Of a stretch of DNA of 64,000 bases, positions 11,802 to 22,011 are shown piece after piece. The position numbers and the translations under genes were made by a program. Below the pieces are notes generated by a model. The model searched no databases. It worked only from the letters and a program-made list of their open reading frames with translations, and had not been told where the DNA came from. This stretch comes from Aselliscus stoliczkanus. Lineage: Eukaryota > Chordata > Mammalia > Chiroptera > Hipposideridae. How positions within the stretch are numbered: position 1 is the first letter of the stretch; each line of letters opens with the position of its first letter. The stretch lies in assembly GCA_033961575.1 (NCBI GenBank), contig CM066731.1, positions 62,830,001-62,894,000 on the forward strand. Direction: 5' to 3'.

Positions 11802-12512
11802 GTATATAAAACTGAAAACAACAAGAGAACAAGAAAAACAAATGAAGAAACAAAACTCATAGACACAGGCAATAGTTTAGTGGTTACCAAAGAGGGAGGG
11901 GGTTGGTAGATGAGAGTAAAAGGGATCAAATATACGGTGAATGGAAGGAGAACTGGCTCTGGATGGTGAACACACAATGTGATATATAGATGATGTATTA
12001 CAGAATTGTACACCTGAAACCCATGTAACTTTGCCAACAATTGTCACCCCAATAAACTTTAATTAAAAACAAAAAGTTTAGGGCCGGCCCAGTGGCGCAT
12101 TGGTTAGGAGTTGACTTGGGACACCAGCTCTGAGCAGCAGGGCCCGGGTTCAGATCCAACATAGAGGGCCAGTGATGCTGCACCCTCTACAGCTAAGATG
12201 GTGAACAACAGCTTGACCTGGAGCTGGGCTGCCGTGAGTCGCCAGCGATGGGGTAGGCTATAGTGGGGCTGCAGTGGGCTGCCATGAGCTACCGTGAGTG
12301 GCCGGCAGCCAGCGTGAGCTGTTGTGAGTGGCCTTGAGCTGCCTTGAGCGGCCATGCAATGGCTGCTGACTGACTGCCTCACCCAGGAAGAGCGCATTGA
12401 TAATACTAATATGGGCCAGTGAAGCGACATCCTCCACGACTAGACTGAAGAACAAAAGGACAGCAACTTGTCTGTTCCCCTCCCCCAATTCCCCAATAAA
12501 ATCTTAAAAAAA
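11802..12512 (+). mobile_element. L1 3'-end insertion with nested SINE
   Basis: A 5'-truncated L1 of about 270 bp (11802-12070) has 3' UTR sequence including 'agtggttaccaaagaggga', 'gaattgtacacctgaaacc' and an A-rich end. It is flanked by a duplicated target, aaaagtttagttaag, at 11787-11801 and again at 12514-12528. A family A SINE sits inside its right edge, so the second target copy now lies beyond the SINE. The nesting shows that the L1 came first. Confidence 0.8.
12082..12512 (+). mobile_element. Long composite SINE (family A), copy 3
   Basis: The copy has a tRNA-like head (GGCCGGCCCAGTGGCGCA), a B-box-like 'ggttcagatcc', a GCTGCA-rich body and a tail 'ccccaataaaatctt' with poly-A. An 11-bp target duplication (aaaaagtttag) lies at 12071-12081 and 12513-12523, at the boundary of the older L1 tail. 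The body has one complete 20-bp unit with a diverged neighbour. Confidence 0.87.
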
Positions 12513-12585
12513 AAAAAGTTTAGTTAAGAAAGCTGGAGGGAACAAATGTTTATTGCCATGCAGAGATCATTAGTTTCCAGGATAG

Positions 12586-12633
12586 GAGGTGGTGGTGGTG
12601 GTGGTGGTGTGGTGGTGGTGGTGTGTGCGGCTG
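12586..12633 (+). repeat. (GGT)n / (GT)n microsatellite
   Basis: A short run of GGT triplets is interrupted by GT dinucleotides. It creates artificial polyglycine or polyproline stretches in overlapping open frames on both strands, which is why those frames are not called as genes. Confidence 0.9.
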
Positions 12634-12759
12634 GTGTTTTTAGAACAAGGCAATGGCTCAGCCCCGTGGGAGCAGATTGCATGAGACAAGCACCCAGAAT
12701 GGGGAAGATGATGCCAGCCAATCTGTCAGGTTTCATCATCTGCTGGTCTTAGGCTGGTA

Positions 12760-14440
12760 AGATTCTTAATATATGCCTCTCAAGCTTACATTTTGTGAGG
12801 CTCTGCCTTCCGTTTTCATCTTCTGCAGGTTGATTACACAACCCATCTAAAAATAATATTTTCAGAAACTAGATTGTTTTGAATTTAGTAAATAAATTTT
12901 GGTGCATTGTGTTGATTCAGCATGGATTCTGATCACTTCTGCTGCGTGATGAAATCTACAGGCATGAAGAAGAGACAAATCTCTTTTATAGGTTACTTTT
13001 TCATCAACCAAGAAATAACATTTTTTTCCCCATTTTAGTTTCACGCTGTTGAAGTGGCAATTATGTAATTATGAAAAAGCAGCTTGGGGAGTAGTCCATT
13101 TAAAACTCAGGTATAGAGGGAGCTGTTATTGTGGACAAAAAGAAATGATCAGTGATTTTATTTTATTTTTTTAATCTGGGAAACCTATTTGCTGGTGGGA
13201 TGTGTATTTTGGCAAATAAAATATGTGGGTTGGTAGCTGTTTGTATATACTTGCCTGACTGTACTGTAAGTGAGTGAGTGAGTGCGTGTGTGTGTGTGTG
13301 TGCGCGCGCAGATCAGTCATTACAACAAAATCTCCTAAGTTTAGAAAAATAGTGAGAAGATGTAGTGAATTCATGAATCTATTCATTATATATGCGTACT
13401 GCCTTTGTGCTAATAGTATACTGATAGTTCTCCATTAACAAATGGACAGTACTTGAAATATTTTATGTTTTAAGTGGGTTAAATATCTTTCCTGAGCACT
13501 ATTAATGTTATTCATTTTCTTTGCAAATACCCCTTTTTTCAAATATGTTACAAAAGTAATCTTCAATCAAGGTCGAATGAGTAGTATTTTCAAAGAAGTA
13601 GGATCTGAAATTACAAGGTTTTACTAAAACTTTCCCATTTTTTAGCCAAATAAGTTAATGATAGGTTTTCCATCACGTTGAAACAAAGCAGAGCATAAGC
13701 ACAGGAAATATAGTGTCTTGGTTACTTTCCTAGAAGTATATTTTACCTTCTGGTTTAACTGGAGAAATAAGTAAATTGATAACTGTTCATTAGTTAGAAG
13801 GTTCTGTTCAGGAATTTTTGAGGCAGACATTCCATTTTTGAAATAGAAAAGAAAATTTTCTGATGGGTTTGAGCATATCATCTCTTCTGCTTTCCACATA
13901 TGACTTTGTGTGGAAAAGAGACAGCCATAAATGGGTAACTTGGCAGGAATACTGGTGATAGGAGATGATTTTATGAGAGACAGAGTGTGTGATGATAGAA
14001 AGAGCAGGCTTGGTCTTGAACTGGAAGTCTGGTCTCTGAGGACTGAAGAAACAGAAGAGGGACAATGTGCGTGTCCAAATATTGTTGCTCCAAAGGTGTG
14101 GCAGCTCTATTTTAAAGTAAAAACCCATTGTTGGAGCGATGACTTTCAAGTTGAAGAGGAATGTTGCAAGCATCCCTTTCATGTAATGAATTAAGGCCAG
14201 GTTTCACATGAGTGATGCCTTAATGACTGGTAGGTGACCTTTTATTTTTTTCTTCCACTTAAAAGATTAAGCTTTCTTCAGGACAGAGTTGAAGAGAGAA
14301 CAGAAGTCAGTAAGTTAGCAGCATAATTTGTTGAGTCATGAGAAAATAAAGACTTATATACACATAGAACATTTCCGCTTGGCTTACACGCAAATCTGTC
14401 TCTTAAAGGCCAAGAAGCTTCTTCCTCTTTCTCTCCCTAA
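12760..14440. other. Unassigned A/T-rich DNA
   Basis: Apart from the microsatellite at 13266-13311, I recognise no element. The frames at 13642-14194 overlap on opposite strands and show no domain. Confidence 0.45.
13266..13311 (+). repeat. (GAGT)n-(GT)n-(GC)n microsatellite
   Basis: GAGT repeats are followed by an uninterrupted GT run and a short GC run. The alternating purine-pyrimidine composition could in principle adopt Z-DNA. Confidence 0.9.
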
Positions 14441-14448
14441 AAAATTAG

Positions 14449-14699
14449 CTCCAGATACCTAAGAGTAGAATTGCTGGGTCATGAGGTGGTTCCATTTTCA
14501 GTTTTTTGAGATACTTCCATACTGATTTCCATAGTGGCTGCATACAGCATAGGGAATAGAGTCAATGAAATTGTAATAGCTATATACCATATCAGAGGGG
14601 CAATAGATTGGGGGAGGGGAGTTATCACTTTGTAAGGGGTATAAATGTCTAACTATTACATTGTTTTGTACACCTGGAACTAATAATAAAAAAAAAAAA
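14449..14699 (+). mobile_element. Inverted (twin-primed) L1 3' fragment
   Basis: Two L1 pieces are joined head to head. Bases 14449-14546 match, in the same orientation, the antisense L1 sequence at about 51896-51975 ('gaattgctgggtcat', 'gttttttgagatac', 'ccatactgatttcc'), so this piece is inverted. Bases 14547-14699 are the sense 3' UTR ('tttgtacacctggaac') ending in poly-A. An inverted 5' piece followed by a sense poly-A end is the hallmark of twin priming during L1 integration. Flanking duplications could not be defined with confidence. Confidence 0.75.
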
Positions 14700-15415
14700 G
14701 TTTAACACCAGGCACTGGAACCCTTCCCTCTTTCTATCATTTCTAACCCTTTCTGTCAAAGGACAGGTTTTCCTGTCCTTTCTCTAGATAAGAAAATTCC
14801 TTATTCCCTTGAAATTTCCTGTGGATGTCGGCCCATGGCCTCCCCCTTGCTAAACCCAAAGCATAGTTCTCTGTCTTCATATAACTTGACCTTTGAACTG
14901 AGTTGACCCAGTTGATCCCTGTCTTCTAGCAAACACTTTCTTCTCTTAAATTCCAAGATGGCACCATTTTCTGGTTTTCCTTCTACCTCACAAGCCACTT
15001 CTTCCCAAATGCTTGCCTCTTCCTTCTCTTTTCATTGACCCGTCCAGGGCTCAGGCCTTAGATCTCGTGTTTTGCCGGAATTGACTTCCTTGCCAATCTC
15101 ATCTGGTCCTGTGGCTTTACATGTGACACCTCCTACGTGTGCATCCCCAGCCCACAGCTGCTCTGAGTTTCAGACTCATAGCCAACCAGCCTATTCGATG
15201 TCACACGTCTGAAACTGACCTCTACATCTTTCCTGTAAGTCAGCTTCCTTTGGACTGTTCTGCATATCAAGGAAGAACCACCTTTTTCGTCTATGTGCAG
15301 GAAACACCCCTGACTCCTTTTCCGTCACATTTTACATCTAACCCTTCAAGAAATCATGACATCCACTCTGACTACCCTTTGTCAGCACCTCACTGTTATC
15401 TGTTAGCCTGACGCA
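14700..15415. other. Unassigned non-coding DNA
   Basis: C/T-rich sequence lies upstream of the L2 copy. Parts may be a more diverged continuation of that L2, but I could not support this. Confidence 0.4.
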
Positions 15416-15419
15416 CTAA

Positions 15420-16095
15420 CATCCCTTGCATAGATTTTGCAATGGCCTTTTCACTGGTCTCCTCCAAGCTTCGATCTGTTGTTCTTAGTCGGTTCTCCAT
15501 ACAGTGGCCTGTAGATTGTTTAGTACCTCAGTCAGATCGTGTCCCTTCTCTGCTCCAGACGCTCACTGACTCCTTATTTCTGTCAGAGTAAAGGTGGAAG
15601 CTCTTGTCAAGGCCGGAAAGCACTGCGAGGTCTGTCCCTGGTCCCACCAGTCACCTTCAACTTCCTCTCCTATTACTCGTTCACGGCAGGGTGAGTGGCC
15701 TCTGCTGTTCCTTAAATGTCCCAGATGTGTTTCCACTTTAGGTCCTTTGCACCTGATATTCCATCTGCCTGGAATGCTCTTCCCCAGATGTGTGGACTTA
15801 ACTTACTCATTTCTCCGATGTCCCCTGCTTCCTGATGACTCCAGTTACCATGGCAATCTGCGTTCCCACCCCAGCATCCCAGGTCCCCCTGCTGTATTAT
15901 TTTCCTGTCATACTTCTCACCTAAGATGCCATATAACATGTTTATTTATTGTGCTTAGTTTTTAATTGTCAGCCTCTCCCACTGGACTGTCATCTTCATG
16001 AGGGCAGGGGCTTTTATCTGTTTTATATCCCAGCATACAGGATGCTATGGGGCACCAGTTCTCAGTAAATGTGTGTTGAATGAATGAGAGCTGTA
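15420..16095 (+). repeat. L2 LINE 3' region
   Basis: This is the clearest L2 in the window. In order it contains 'caggccggaaagcactgcgagg' type sequence, 'ccatctgcctggaatgctcttcccca', 'atgtttatttattgtgctta', 'actggactgtcatcttcatgagggcagggg' and the terminus 'cagtaaatgtgtgttgaatgaatgag'. These correspond collinearly to the last ~650 bases of L2. Open frames in it (15594-15965 plus, 15712-16186 minus) are not genes. Confidence 0.8.
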
Positions 16096-16184
16096 GGATG
16101 ATAGGGCTGCAGGCTGGCTTTGTCCCATATACGGTAGCTTGTTCTCTCTCAAGCCTTTGTTCTGTTTGAACCCACTTTAAAAAC

Positions 16185-16358
16185 ATTTTTTTTTTAAATT
16201 GGGGAACAGTGTGTTTTCCCAGGACCCATCAGCTCAAAGTCAAGTTGTCCTTCAACCTAGTTGTGGAGGGCGCAGCTCACTGGCCCATGTGGGAATCAAA
16301 CTGGCAATTTTGGTGTTAAGAGCCTGCACTCTAGCCACCTGAACCACCTGGCCACCCC
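16185..16358 (-). mobile_element. tRNA-derived SINE (family D, VES/Rhin-like)
   Basis: The plus strand shows poly-T, 'ttggggaacagtgtgttttcc', 'ttgtccttcaacctagttgtggagggcgcagctc' and an antisense tRNA-like head with the B-box complement, ending 'accacctggccacccc'. This organisation matches VES/Rhin-type SINEs known from bats, as I remember them. Imperfect flanking duplications may lie at about 16170 and 16361 (acccactt / ccccactt). Confidence 0.7.
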
Positions 16359-17109
16359 AGACCCCACTTTTCTAACGTGCTTGTTGTGGGTATAGGGGCA
16401 AGAGTGAAATTTTCCTTGGGATGGTTTCTGGGAGAGTGACAAAAAGGAGAGAAGGGAAAATCTTTGCTACAGTTATTGCTGTAATTAGTTGGCTTGTAGC
16501 TACGTGAGTGATGGAGCTGTGTAATCATAGGACTTAGCCTGGTCTGATGTATCTTGTGTTCTGACACTTTCACTTAACATTATATCACGAGCCCTACCCC
16601 CATTTTTTCTTTTATAGCTTTCATGATTACTTCAATAGCTACCTATTTAAAATGCAGACCCGATGTCTCAGCCTTGAAAGCTGGCCCATGCCATCAAGGA
16701 GATTATCTTGAATTGCTTCTAAGAACCTAAGGATAAGGCGAGACAGGTACCCCACTTTTCAAAAGCCCACTTTATGCTACTTTGCTTTTACAAGAGACCT
16801 ACATTAATACCTGCTTTCGCTAACTGAAAGATATCCAGAGAGGATTTTTGTTCTTATGAAAAGAGATGCCAAATGCAAAGAGTGTTCAGTTTTTGTTGAG
16901 CCATTAGAGAGGCAGCATGCACCCCAAGCAGCAGGAGTGGCACTGCTTTTACTATATGTCAGCGTTATTTTAGGTTTTATGGGCTATCAGTTAGATTATT
17001 TTGGGGGCCAAAAATTGTCCCATATAAATTGATGGTAATTGCTTCTTTGCTTTACACCATTTTGGCTTACAGATAGTTTTCACAGGAACACTGTATTTTC
17101 AGAGAGCAG

Positions 17110-17312
17110 GGGCACAGGTTAGAGTTTGGCTGTCTGGGTGCAGAGCCTGGCTCTGGCCCATCCCCGATGTGTGACCTTAGGTGACTCATTTAACTGTACC
17201 TTACTTTCCTGCTCTGTAAAATTGCAAGAGTAACAGTACCTGCATAGAGCCTGGATCTGTAACAGTCACAGGGTTATTCCGGAGATTAAAAGGGTTACTG
17301 TATATAAAACAC
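17110..17312 (+). repeat. MIR SINE
   Basis: The collinear MIR phrases are 'gagcctggctctggccc', 'gatgtgtgaccttaggtgactcatttaac', 'tttcctgctctgtaaaattg' and 'ggttattccggagattaaa'. The element is near full length and diverged. Confidence 0.75.
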
Positions 17313-17318
17313 TTGCAG

Positions 17319-17490
17319 CCCTGCTCCTCAAAGTGTGGTCCTCAGGCCAGCACCAGCAATTCCGGGGGGCTGGCTAGAAATGTAGACTCTCAGGCCCCGC
17401 CCCCGACCTACTGAATCCCAGTGCTGGCTGACCAGCTCCCCACTGGCCCTGCACACCGGTGTCTGAGGGACACGACTTCAGGCTGTGGCT
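17319..17490 (+). repeat. MER5A-like hAT-Charlie element
   Basis: It begins 'ctcctcaaagtgtggtcctcaggccagca' and continues 'ctagaaatgtagactctcaggccccgccc' and 'gacctactgaatc', the internal order of MER5A non-autonomous hAT transposons. The right end is diverged. Confidence 0.7.
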
Positions 17491-17765
17491 GGGACGCACC
17501 GAATACGCCATATTGTGGGTTACGTGTTACAGAAGTTCCGGTCTCTCACCACTCACAGCTCTGAAGCCTTTCTCCTCTGTGTCAGGCAGGCTTTTCTAAT
17601 AAGTAGCCGTAGGATCTCACGCCCACTGTTGCCCATCTCTAGGCTTCAGTTTCCGCACCTGTGATGTGAAGGGGTAGGAAATGAAAAATCTCGACAGTAT
17701 CCTGCCAGCTCTGGCCCTCAGGGATTTTGTGTTGCTTTTCATTTCACATTTTACTAAGCAGGGAG

Positions 17766-17796
17766 TTTTTTTTGTTTTGTTTTGTTTTGTTTTTTA
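17766..17796 (+). repeat. (TTTTG)n microsatellite
   Basis: About five TTTTG units are embedded in a poly-T run. A decayed retrotransposon tail could be the origin, but no element body is recognisable beside it. Confidence 0.85.
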
Positions 17797-18320
17797 AGCC
17801 CAGGATTTCTTTTGGAAAGTAGATAGGAGTAAGGTTTTGGGAAAACGTTCACAAATATTTTTTGTGGTGCAAGTGACCAGGCCAGAGTTAGTGGTCTTGT
17901 CTCACGGGTACACCTTACTGTCTTACATCTGTCTGACAGTGTTCTCTAAGAACTGGCAGGATGCTGACGCTCTTGGTGGAAGCCACTCTGCTTAATCGTT
18001 AGCCCTTTTCAAATGAGAAACAATGGCCCTTAAGAATGACCTCTCTTTCAGTGACATAATGGCTTCAATAGGCTATACATCAGAGAGAGATGATTCTTCA
18101 AGAACACAGTTGGCAATCGCAGTCTATTAGTCTGGAAGGGTTCCTAGAAAATAGCTTTTATTTTATAGACCAGGAAAATGGAAAGAAGGATGCTTCTGTT
18201 GAAAACATTTTTATAACCACTTTTAAGGTTTCTAATATCTTTCTACCGTCTCTGTAGGAAGGTCAAACTCCTTGCCTTAGTTAGTCGTCTCGACCCATTT
18301 TGATTTGGCCCCAAATCATC

Positions 18321-18683
18321 TGTTATGGGCTGAATTGTGCCCCTCCAAATTCATAAATTAAAGCCCAAACCCCCAATGTAACCGTATTTGCAGATAGGGA
18401 CTTTAGGGAAGTAATTAAGGTTCAGTGATGTCATAAGGGTGGGTCCCTAATCTTATAGGACTGGTGTCCTTATAAGGACAGGAAGAGATGGAAGAAAGAG
18501 CATTTGAGGACATAGTGAGAGGGTGGCCATCTATAAGCCAGGAAGTGAGGTCTCATCAGACACCAGTCCTCATGGCACCTTGATCTTGGATGTCTAGCCT
18601 CCAGAACGTGAGAAAATGAATGTCTGTTATTTAAGCCACTGGTCTGTGGCATTTTGTTATGGCAGCCTGAGCAGACTGATACA
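18321..18683 (+). mobile_element. Solo LTR, MaLR-type (ERVL-MaLR)
   Basis: The 363-bp unit begins TGTTATGGGCTGAATTGTG and ends GACTGATACA. It is flanked by a perfect 5-bp duplication, tcatc, at 18316-18320 and 18684-18688. TG...CA ends with a 5-bp target duplication are diagnostic of an ERV-L class LTR. The interior ('gtccttataagga', 'cttgatcttggatgtctagcctccagaacgtgag') fits MaLR LTRs of the MLT1/MST group. No internal retroviral sequence is present, so this is a solo LTR. Confidence 0.8.
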
Positions 18684-18814
18684 TCATCCTTCCAGCTTTT
18701 TGTAGCTTCCCTCAGGCGCTTCTCTTCTCTTAGGTGCCCATATCTTTGCCTGCTCCCACATCTTTGCTCCTGAATCCTCTAAGGATGGCTTTCCTCTCTA
18801 TTGCTGATATTAGC

Positions 18815-19158
18815 CTCTTAGTAGGGTCTTTGCAGATTTAATTAGTTAAGGATATTGAAATGAAATCATCCTGGATTTAGGGTGGACCCTGAATCCAACA
18901 ACTAGTGTTTCTATAAGAAGAGGACAGAGAGATGCAGGGGAAAAGACCATGTGAAGACAGAGGCAGAGATTGGAGTTATGCTGCCATAAACCGGGGAACG
19001 CCAGGAGCCACCAGGAGCTGGAAGAGGCAAAGAAGGCTTCTCAAGCCTTCAGAGGGAGCCTGGCCTTTTTGCTTCCAGAACTGAGAGAGAATAAATTCCT
19101 GCTTTTTGAAGTCACCGAGTTTGTGGTAATTTGTTACTGTAGCCTCAGGAAGCTAATA
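18815..19158 (+). mobile_element. MaLR-type LTR, 5' truncated
   Basis: It resembles the LTR at 18321-18683 in its second half: 'ttagtagggtctttgcagatttaattagttaagg', 'cttccagaactgagagagaataaatt', 'gtaatttgttactgtagcc' and an end near 'gctaataca'. The 5' part is missing or too diverged. It lies in the same orientation about 130 bp downstream of the intact solo LTR. Confidence 0.65.
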
Positions 19159-19559
19159 CACCTTCTCTGATCCTCCGAGTGGAAAGTTCCCGGGGACCTT
19201 GTCCCTCTTCCCTAGACTTTGTACCTCCTGGTATAGCTTATTTAAGTGCATTCCATTGTCACCAACTCTGGCTCCGGGGGGGGAGGGGGAGAATCTTTGA
19301 GCCAACAAGGGCTCATCACAGAGCTCAGGATATTGCATTGTTTGTGGTCCACAAAAATGTCAGTGCAGGATGGTCAGATGTCCTAAGAGAAATAATATGA
19401 ACTACCCAGGACAAAAATCTCAGAGTGATGACACCTGCATGTGATACTATCCAGCTATTTCTGCTATGTGGAAGCATATAGTAGAGAATGAGAATTTCCT
19501 GTGCAATTGATTTCATGATGGTTTGTTGAAACTTTATGAAGAACATTATTAGGTAGTAG

Positions 19560-19745
19560 AACGGGCACCAAACTGGGAATTTAAAACCTAGGTTGGGGTT
19601 TGAGACAAGGTCCTGCTTATTCTTGGCTGGGATACCTTGGCCAAGTCACTCTCTGGGGCTCAGGATCAAGAGTAGCAAAAATGAGGATAAAACTGCCATT
19701 GCTGCCCACCTCATGGGGGTGTTATAAAATTTCTCTGAGGTAGGC
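19560..19745 (+). repeat. MIR SINE
   Basis: Diverged MIR phrases are 'ccttggccaagtcactctctggggctcagg', 'aatgaggataaaactgcc' and 'cctcatgggggtgttataa'. Confidence 0.6.
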
Positions 19746-20707
19746 AGGTTATGAGAGAGGGCTCTGGAAGCTGCAGGGCCTCTAAGAGTGTGAGCTGGGT
19801 TGACTGTTATCAAGGTGGTCTTGTGGAGTCCTGGTTATAGTCAGAGAGATGCAAGATTTAGGCCACAAGAGAACTAAGGCTCATGTAGTGAATCCCTAAT
19901 TGTGTACGAGGAAACTGACACCAAAAGAAGCCAACTTATCCATCTATTTTGAATCAAGAGGACCCACAATGGGAGCCTGAGCCTCTCCACACCGAGTTGA
20001 AATACTACGGCAAAGGATCACGGGGGTAGGGGCTGGGGGTGGGGGGTGGCAAGCACTTGCAAAGCTTCTGCCTGGGCAGAAACTAACCAAACTGAGCTCA
20101 CTTGATGGATCAATAGTTAGAAAAGTGGGCGACAATTCCCAGAAACACAGTGAGAACTTTGTAAATAATATTAAACTTATTTCATAGGACGATTCTTTGG
20201 AATTCATTTTGAAGAATGTGATACAAACTCTAGCAATTACAGTCTGGTGAAAGCATAATTTACTATGGCATTTATTCAGAGTAAGAGACAATTTACAATG
20301 GCATTTAGTCAGGGCTTAGGTTGTAGAGTAATACTATGCTCTAGATTATTTGGCAGATGAGAATGTGGATTTTTAAGACAAATGGTTACATGGAGCATGC
20401 CCAGAAAAGACGCTGGTGAATTAACAGCTCTTAATGAAAGAGTAAAGTGGATGATTGTGTCAGTGATGTGACGCAGAGAGTGACAGCCTAGTTCTTGGAA
20501 CTGAAATTATTAAAATGCTAATTCTGTTAATCCCAGCTGCTTGCTGAGGAAGGAAGGATAGAAACCTGTTATAAGGCACTGTAGATGCAAGTGACCTTTA
20601 ATAACCTTTAAAAATAACTTTAAAATATCCTTTATAAAAGATCACACAAAGATCAGAGCAGAAATAAAAAAAATAGAAACTAAAAGGACAATAAAAAGTA
20701 TTAATGA

Positions 20708-20803
20708 GGGCCGGCCGAGTGGTGCAGTAGTTAAGCGCTGGCTTAGGAAGCCAGAGGCCCGGGTTCGCCCCCACATATGAAGGCCAGTGACATTAAAAAA
20801 AAA
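20708..20803 (+). mobile_element. Short tRNA-head SINE (family B)
   Basis: About 90 bp correspond to the head of the long family: GGCCGGCCGAGTGG, the A-box-like 'tggtgcagtagttaag', the anticodon-arm palindrome 'ctggcttaggaagccag' and 'ccacatatgaaggccagtgaca', then poly-A. It is inserted in the L1 and flanked by ttaatga at 20701-20707 and 20804-20810. Confidence 0.8.
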
Positions 20804-20867
20804 TTAATGAAACTAAGAGCCGGTTCTTTGAAAAGATATACAAAATTGACAAACCTTTAGCCAGACT

Positions 20868-20870
<3 letters not shown>

Positions 20871-20921
<51 letters not shown>
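20871..20921 (+). repeat. (GA)n microsatellite
   Basis: An uninterrupted run of about 25 GA units lies within the L1 ORF2 remnant, where the L1 sequence is naturally purine-rich. It interrupts any residual reading frame. Confidence 0.95.
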
Positions 20922-20923
<2 letters not shown>

Positions 20924-21063
20924 ACAAATAGAATCAGAAATGAAGGAGGAGCCATTACAACCAATATCACAGAAATACAAAGGATCATAAGAGACTACTA
21001 TGAACAATTATATGCCAACATATTTGACAACCTAGAAGAAATGGATAAATTCCTAGAAATATA

Positions 21064-21144
21064 TTGGGTTGTCGGAAAAGTCATGAGTCATTTTTGCAAC
21101 GAAAAACATAGAAAAAATACCTCATGATTTTTCCGACAACCCAA
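21064..21144. mobile_element. 81-bp mariner-like MITE
   Basis: The element is nearly all terminal inverted repeat. The left end TTGGGTTGTCGGAAAAGTCA is matched by the complement of the right end with one mismatch in 23. It sits in the L1 sequence, whose flanks rejoin without it. TA precedes it and TG follows, compatible with a mariner TA target with one decayed copy. It has no coding capacity and would have needed a transposase supplied in trans. Confidence 0.8.
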
Positions 21145-22011
21145 TGCAACCTTACAAAAGCTGAATCATGAAGAAATAGAAAACATGAACAGACTGATTA
21201 CTACTTAGAAAGAAGATTGAATCAGTAATCAAAAAACCTCCCAACAGACTAAAGTCCTGGACAGACGGCTTCATTGGTGAATTCTACCAAATGCTTAAAG
21301 AACAATTAATACCAATTCTTCTCCAATTCTTCCATAAAAGAGAAGAGGCAGGAACTCTTCCACATTCACTTTATGAGCCTAGAATTACCCTGATAATCCA
21401 GGGTAGGACGCCACAAGAAAAGAAAGTTACAGGCCACTATCCGTGATGAACACAGATGCAAAAATCCTCAACAAAATATTAGCAAACTGAATATTATTCA
21501 GACACAAAAACAATGCAATCTTGTCATTTGTGACAACGTGGATGGACCTTGAGGGCATTATGTTAAGTGAGATAAGTCAATCAGAGAAAGTCAAATATTG
21601 AATGATTTTACTTATTTGTGGAATCTATAAAAACAAACAACCTGAGGTCTTGCATATAGAGAACAGATTGCTGATTGCTTGAGGTGAGGGTGGGGTCGGG
21701 TGGTGAAATGGGTGAAGGGAGTCAAAAGGTACAAATTTCCAGCTATAAAAGGAATAAGTCATGGGGGTGTACTGTACAGAATGGTGACTATAATTAATAA
21801 TAATGTATTGCATATTTAAAAGTAGCTGACAGAGTGGGTCTTTGGAGTTCTCATCACAGGAAAAAATTTTTGTAATTATGTATGGTGATGGATGGTAAGT
21901 GGACTAATTGTAGTGGTAATTTTGTAATTATATGTAAATATTGAATATGTGTTGTACACCTGAAACTAATATAATATTATGTCAGTTATTCCTCAAAAAA
22001 AAAATCCTTTA

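Larger units (their letters stand above)
20635..22003 (+). mobile_element. L1, internally deleted, with nested SINE and MITE
   Basis: The sense L1 contains the ORF2 stretch between endonuclease and reverse transcriptase ('cacaaagatcagagcagaaat', 'aagagccggttctttgaaaag', 'actatgaacaattatatgccaac'). Near 21490 it jumps directly to the ORF2 C-terminal region ('gtggatggaccttgagggcattatg') and the 3' UTR, ending in poly-A at 21995-22003. The catalytic RT core is therefore deleted. The short duplication atccttta at 20627-20634 and 22004-22011 is a plausible target-site duplication. Frames are broken throughout. Confidence 0.75.

Noticed and set aside
12546..12752. Frames with polyglycine (plus) or polyproline (minus)
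   Set aside because: These are translations of a GGT/GT microsatellite.
15594..15965. 123-codon plus-strand frame
   Set aside because: It is entirely inside a recognisable L2 3' region.
20871..20921. CRISPR-like or other array
   Set aside because: It is a plain GA dinucleotide repeat. No spaced direct repeats of CRISPR type occur anywhere in the window.
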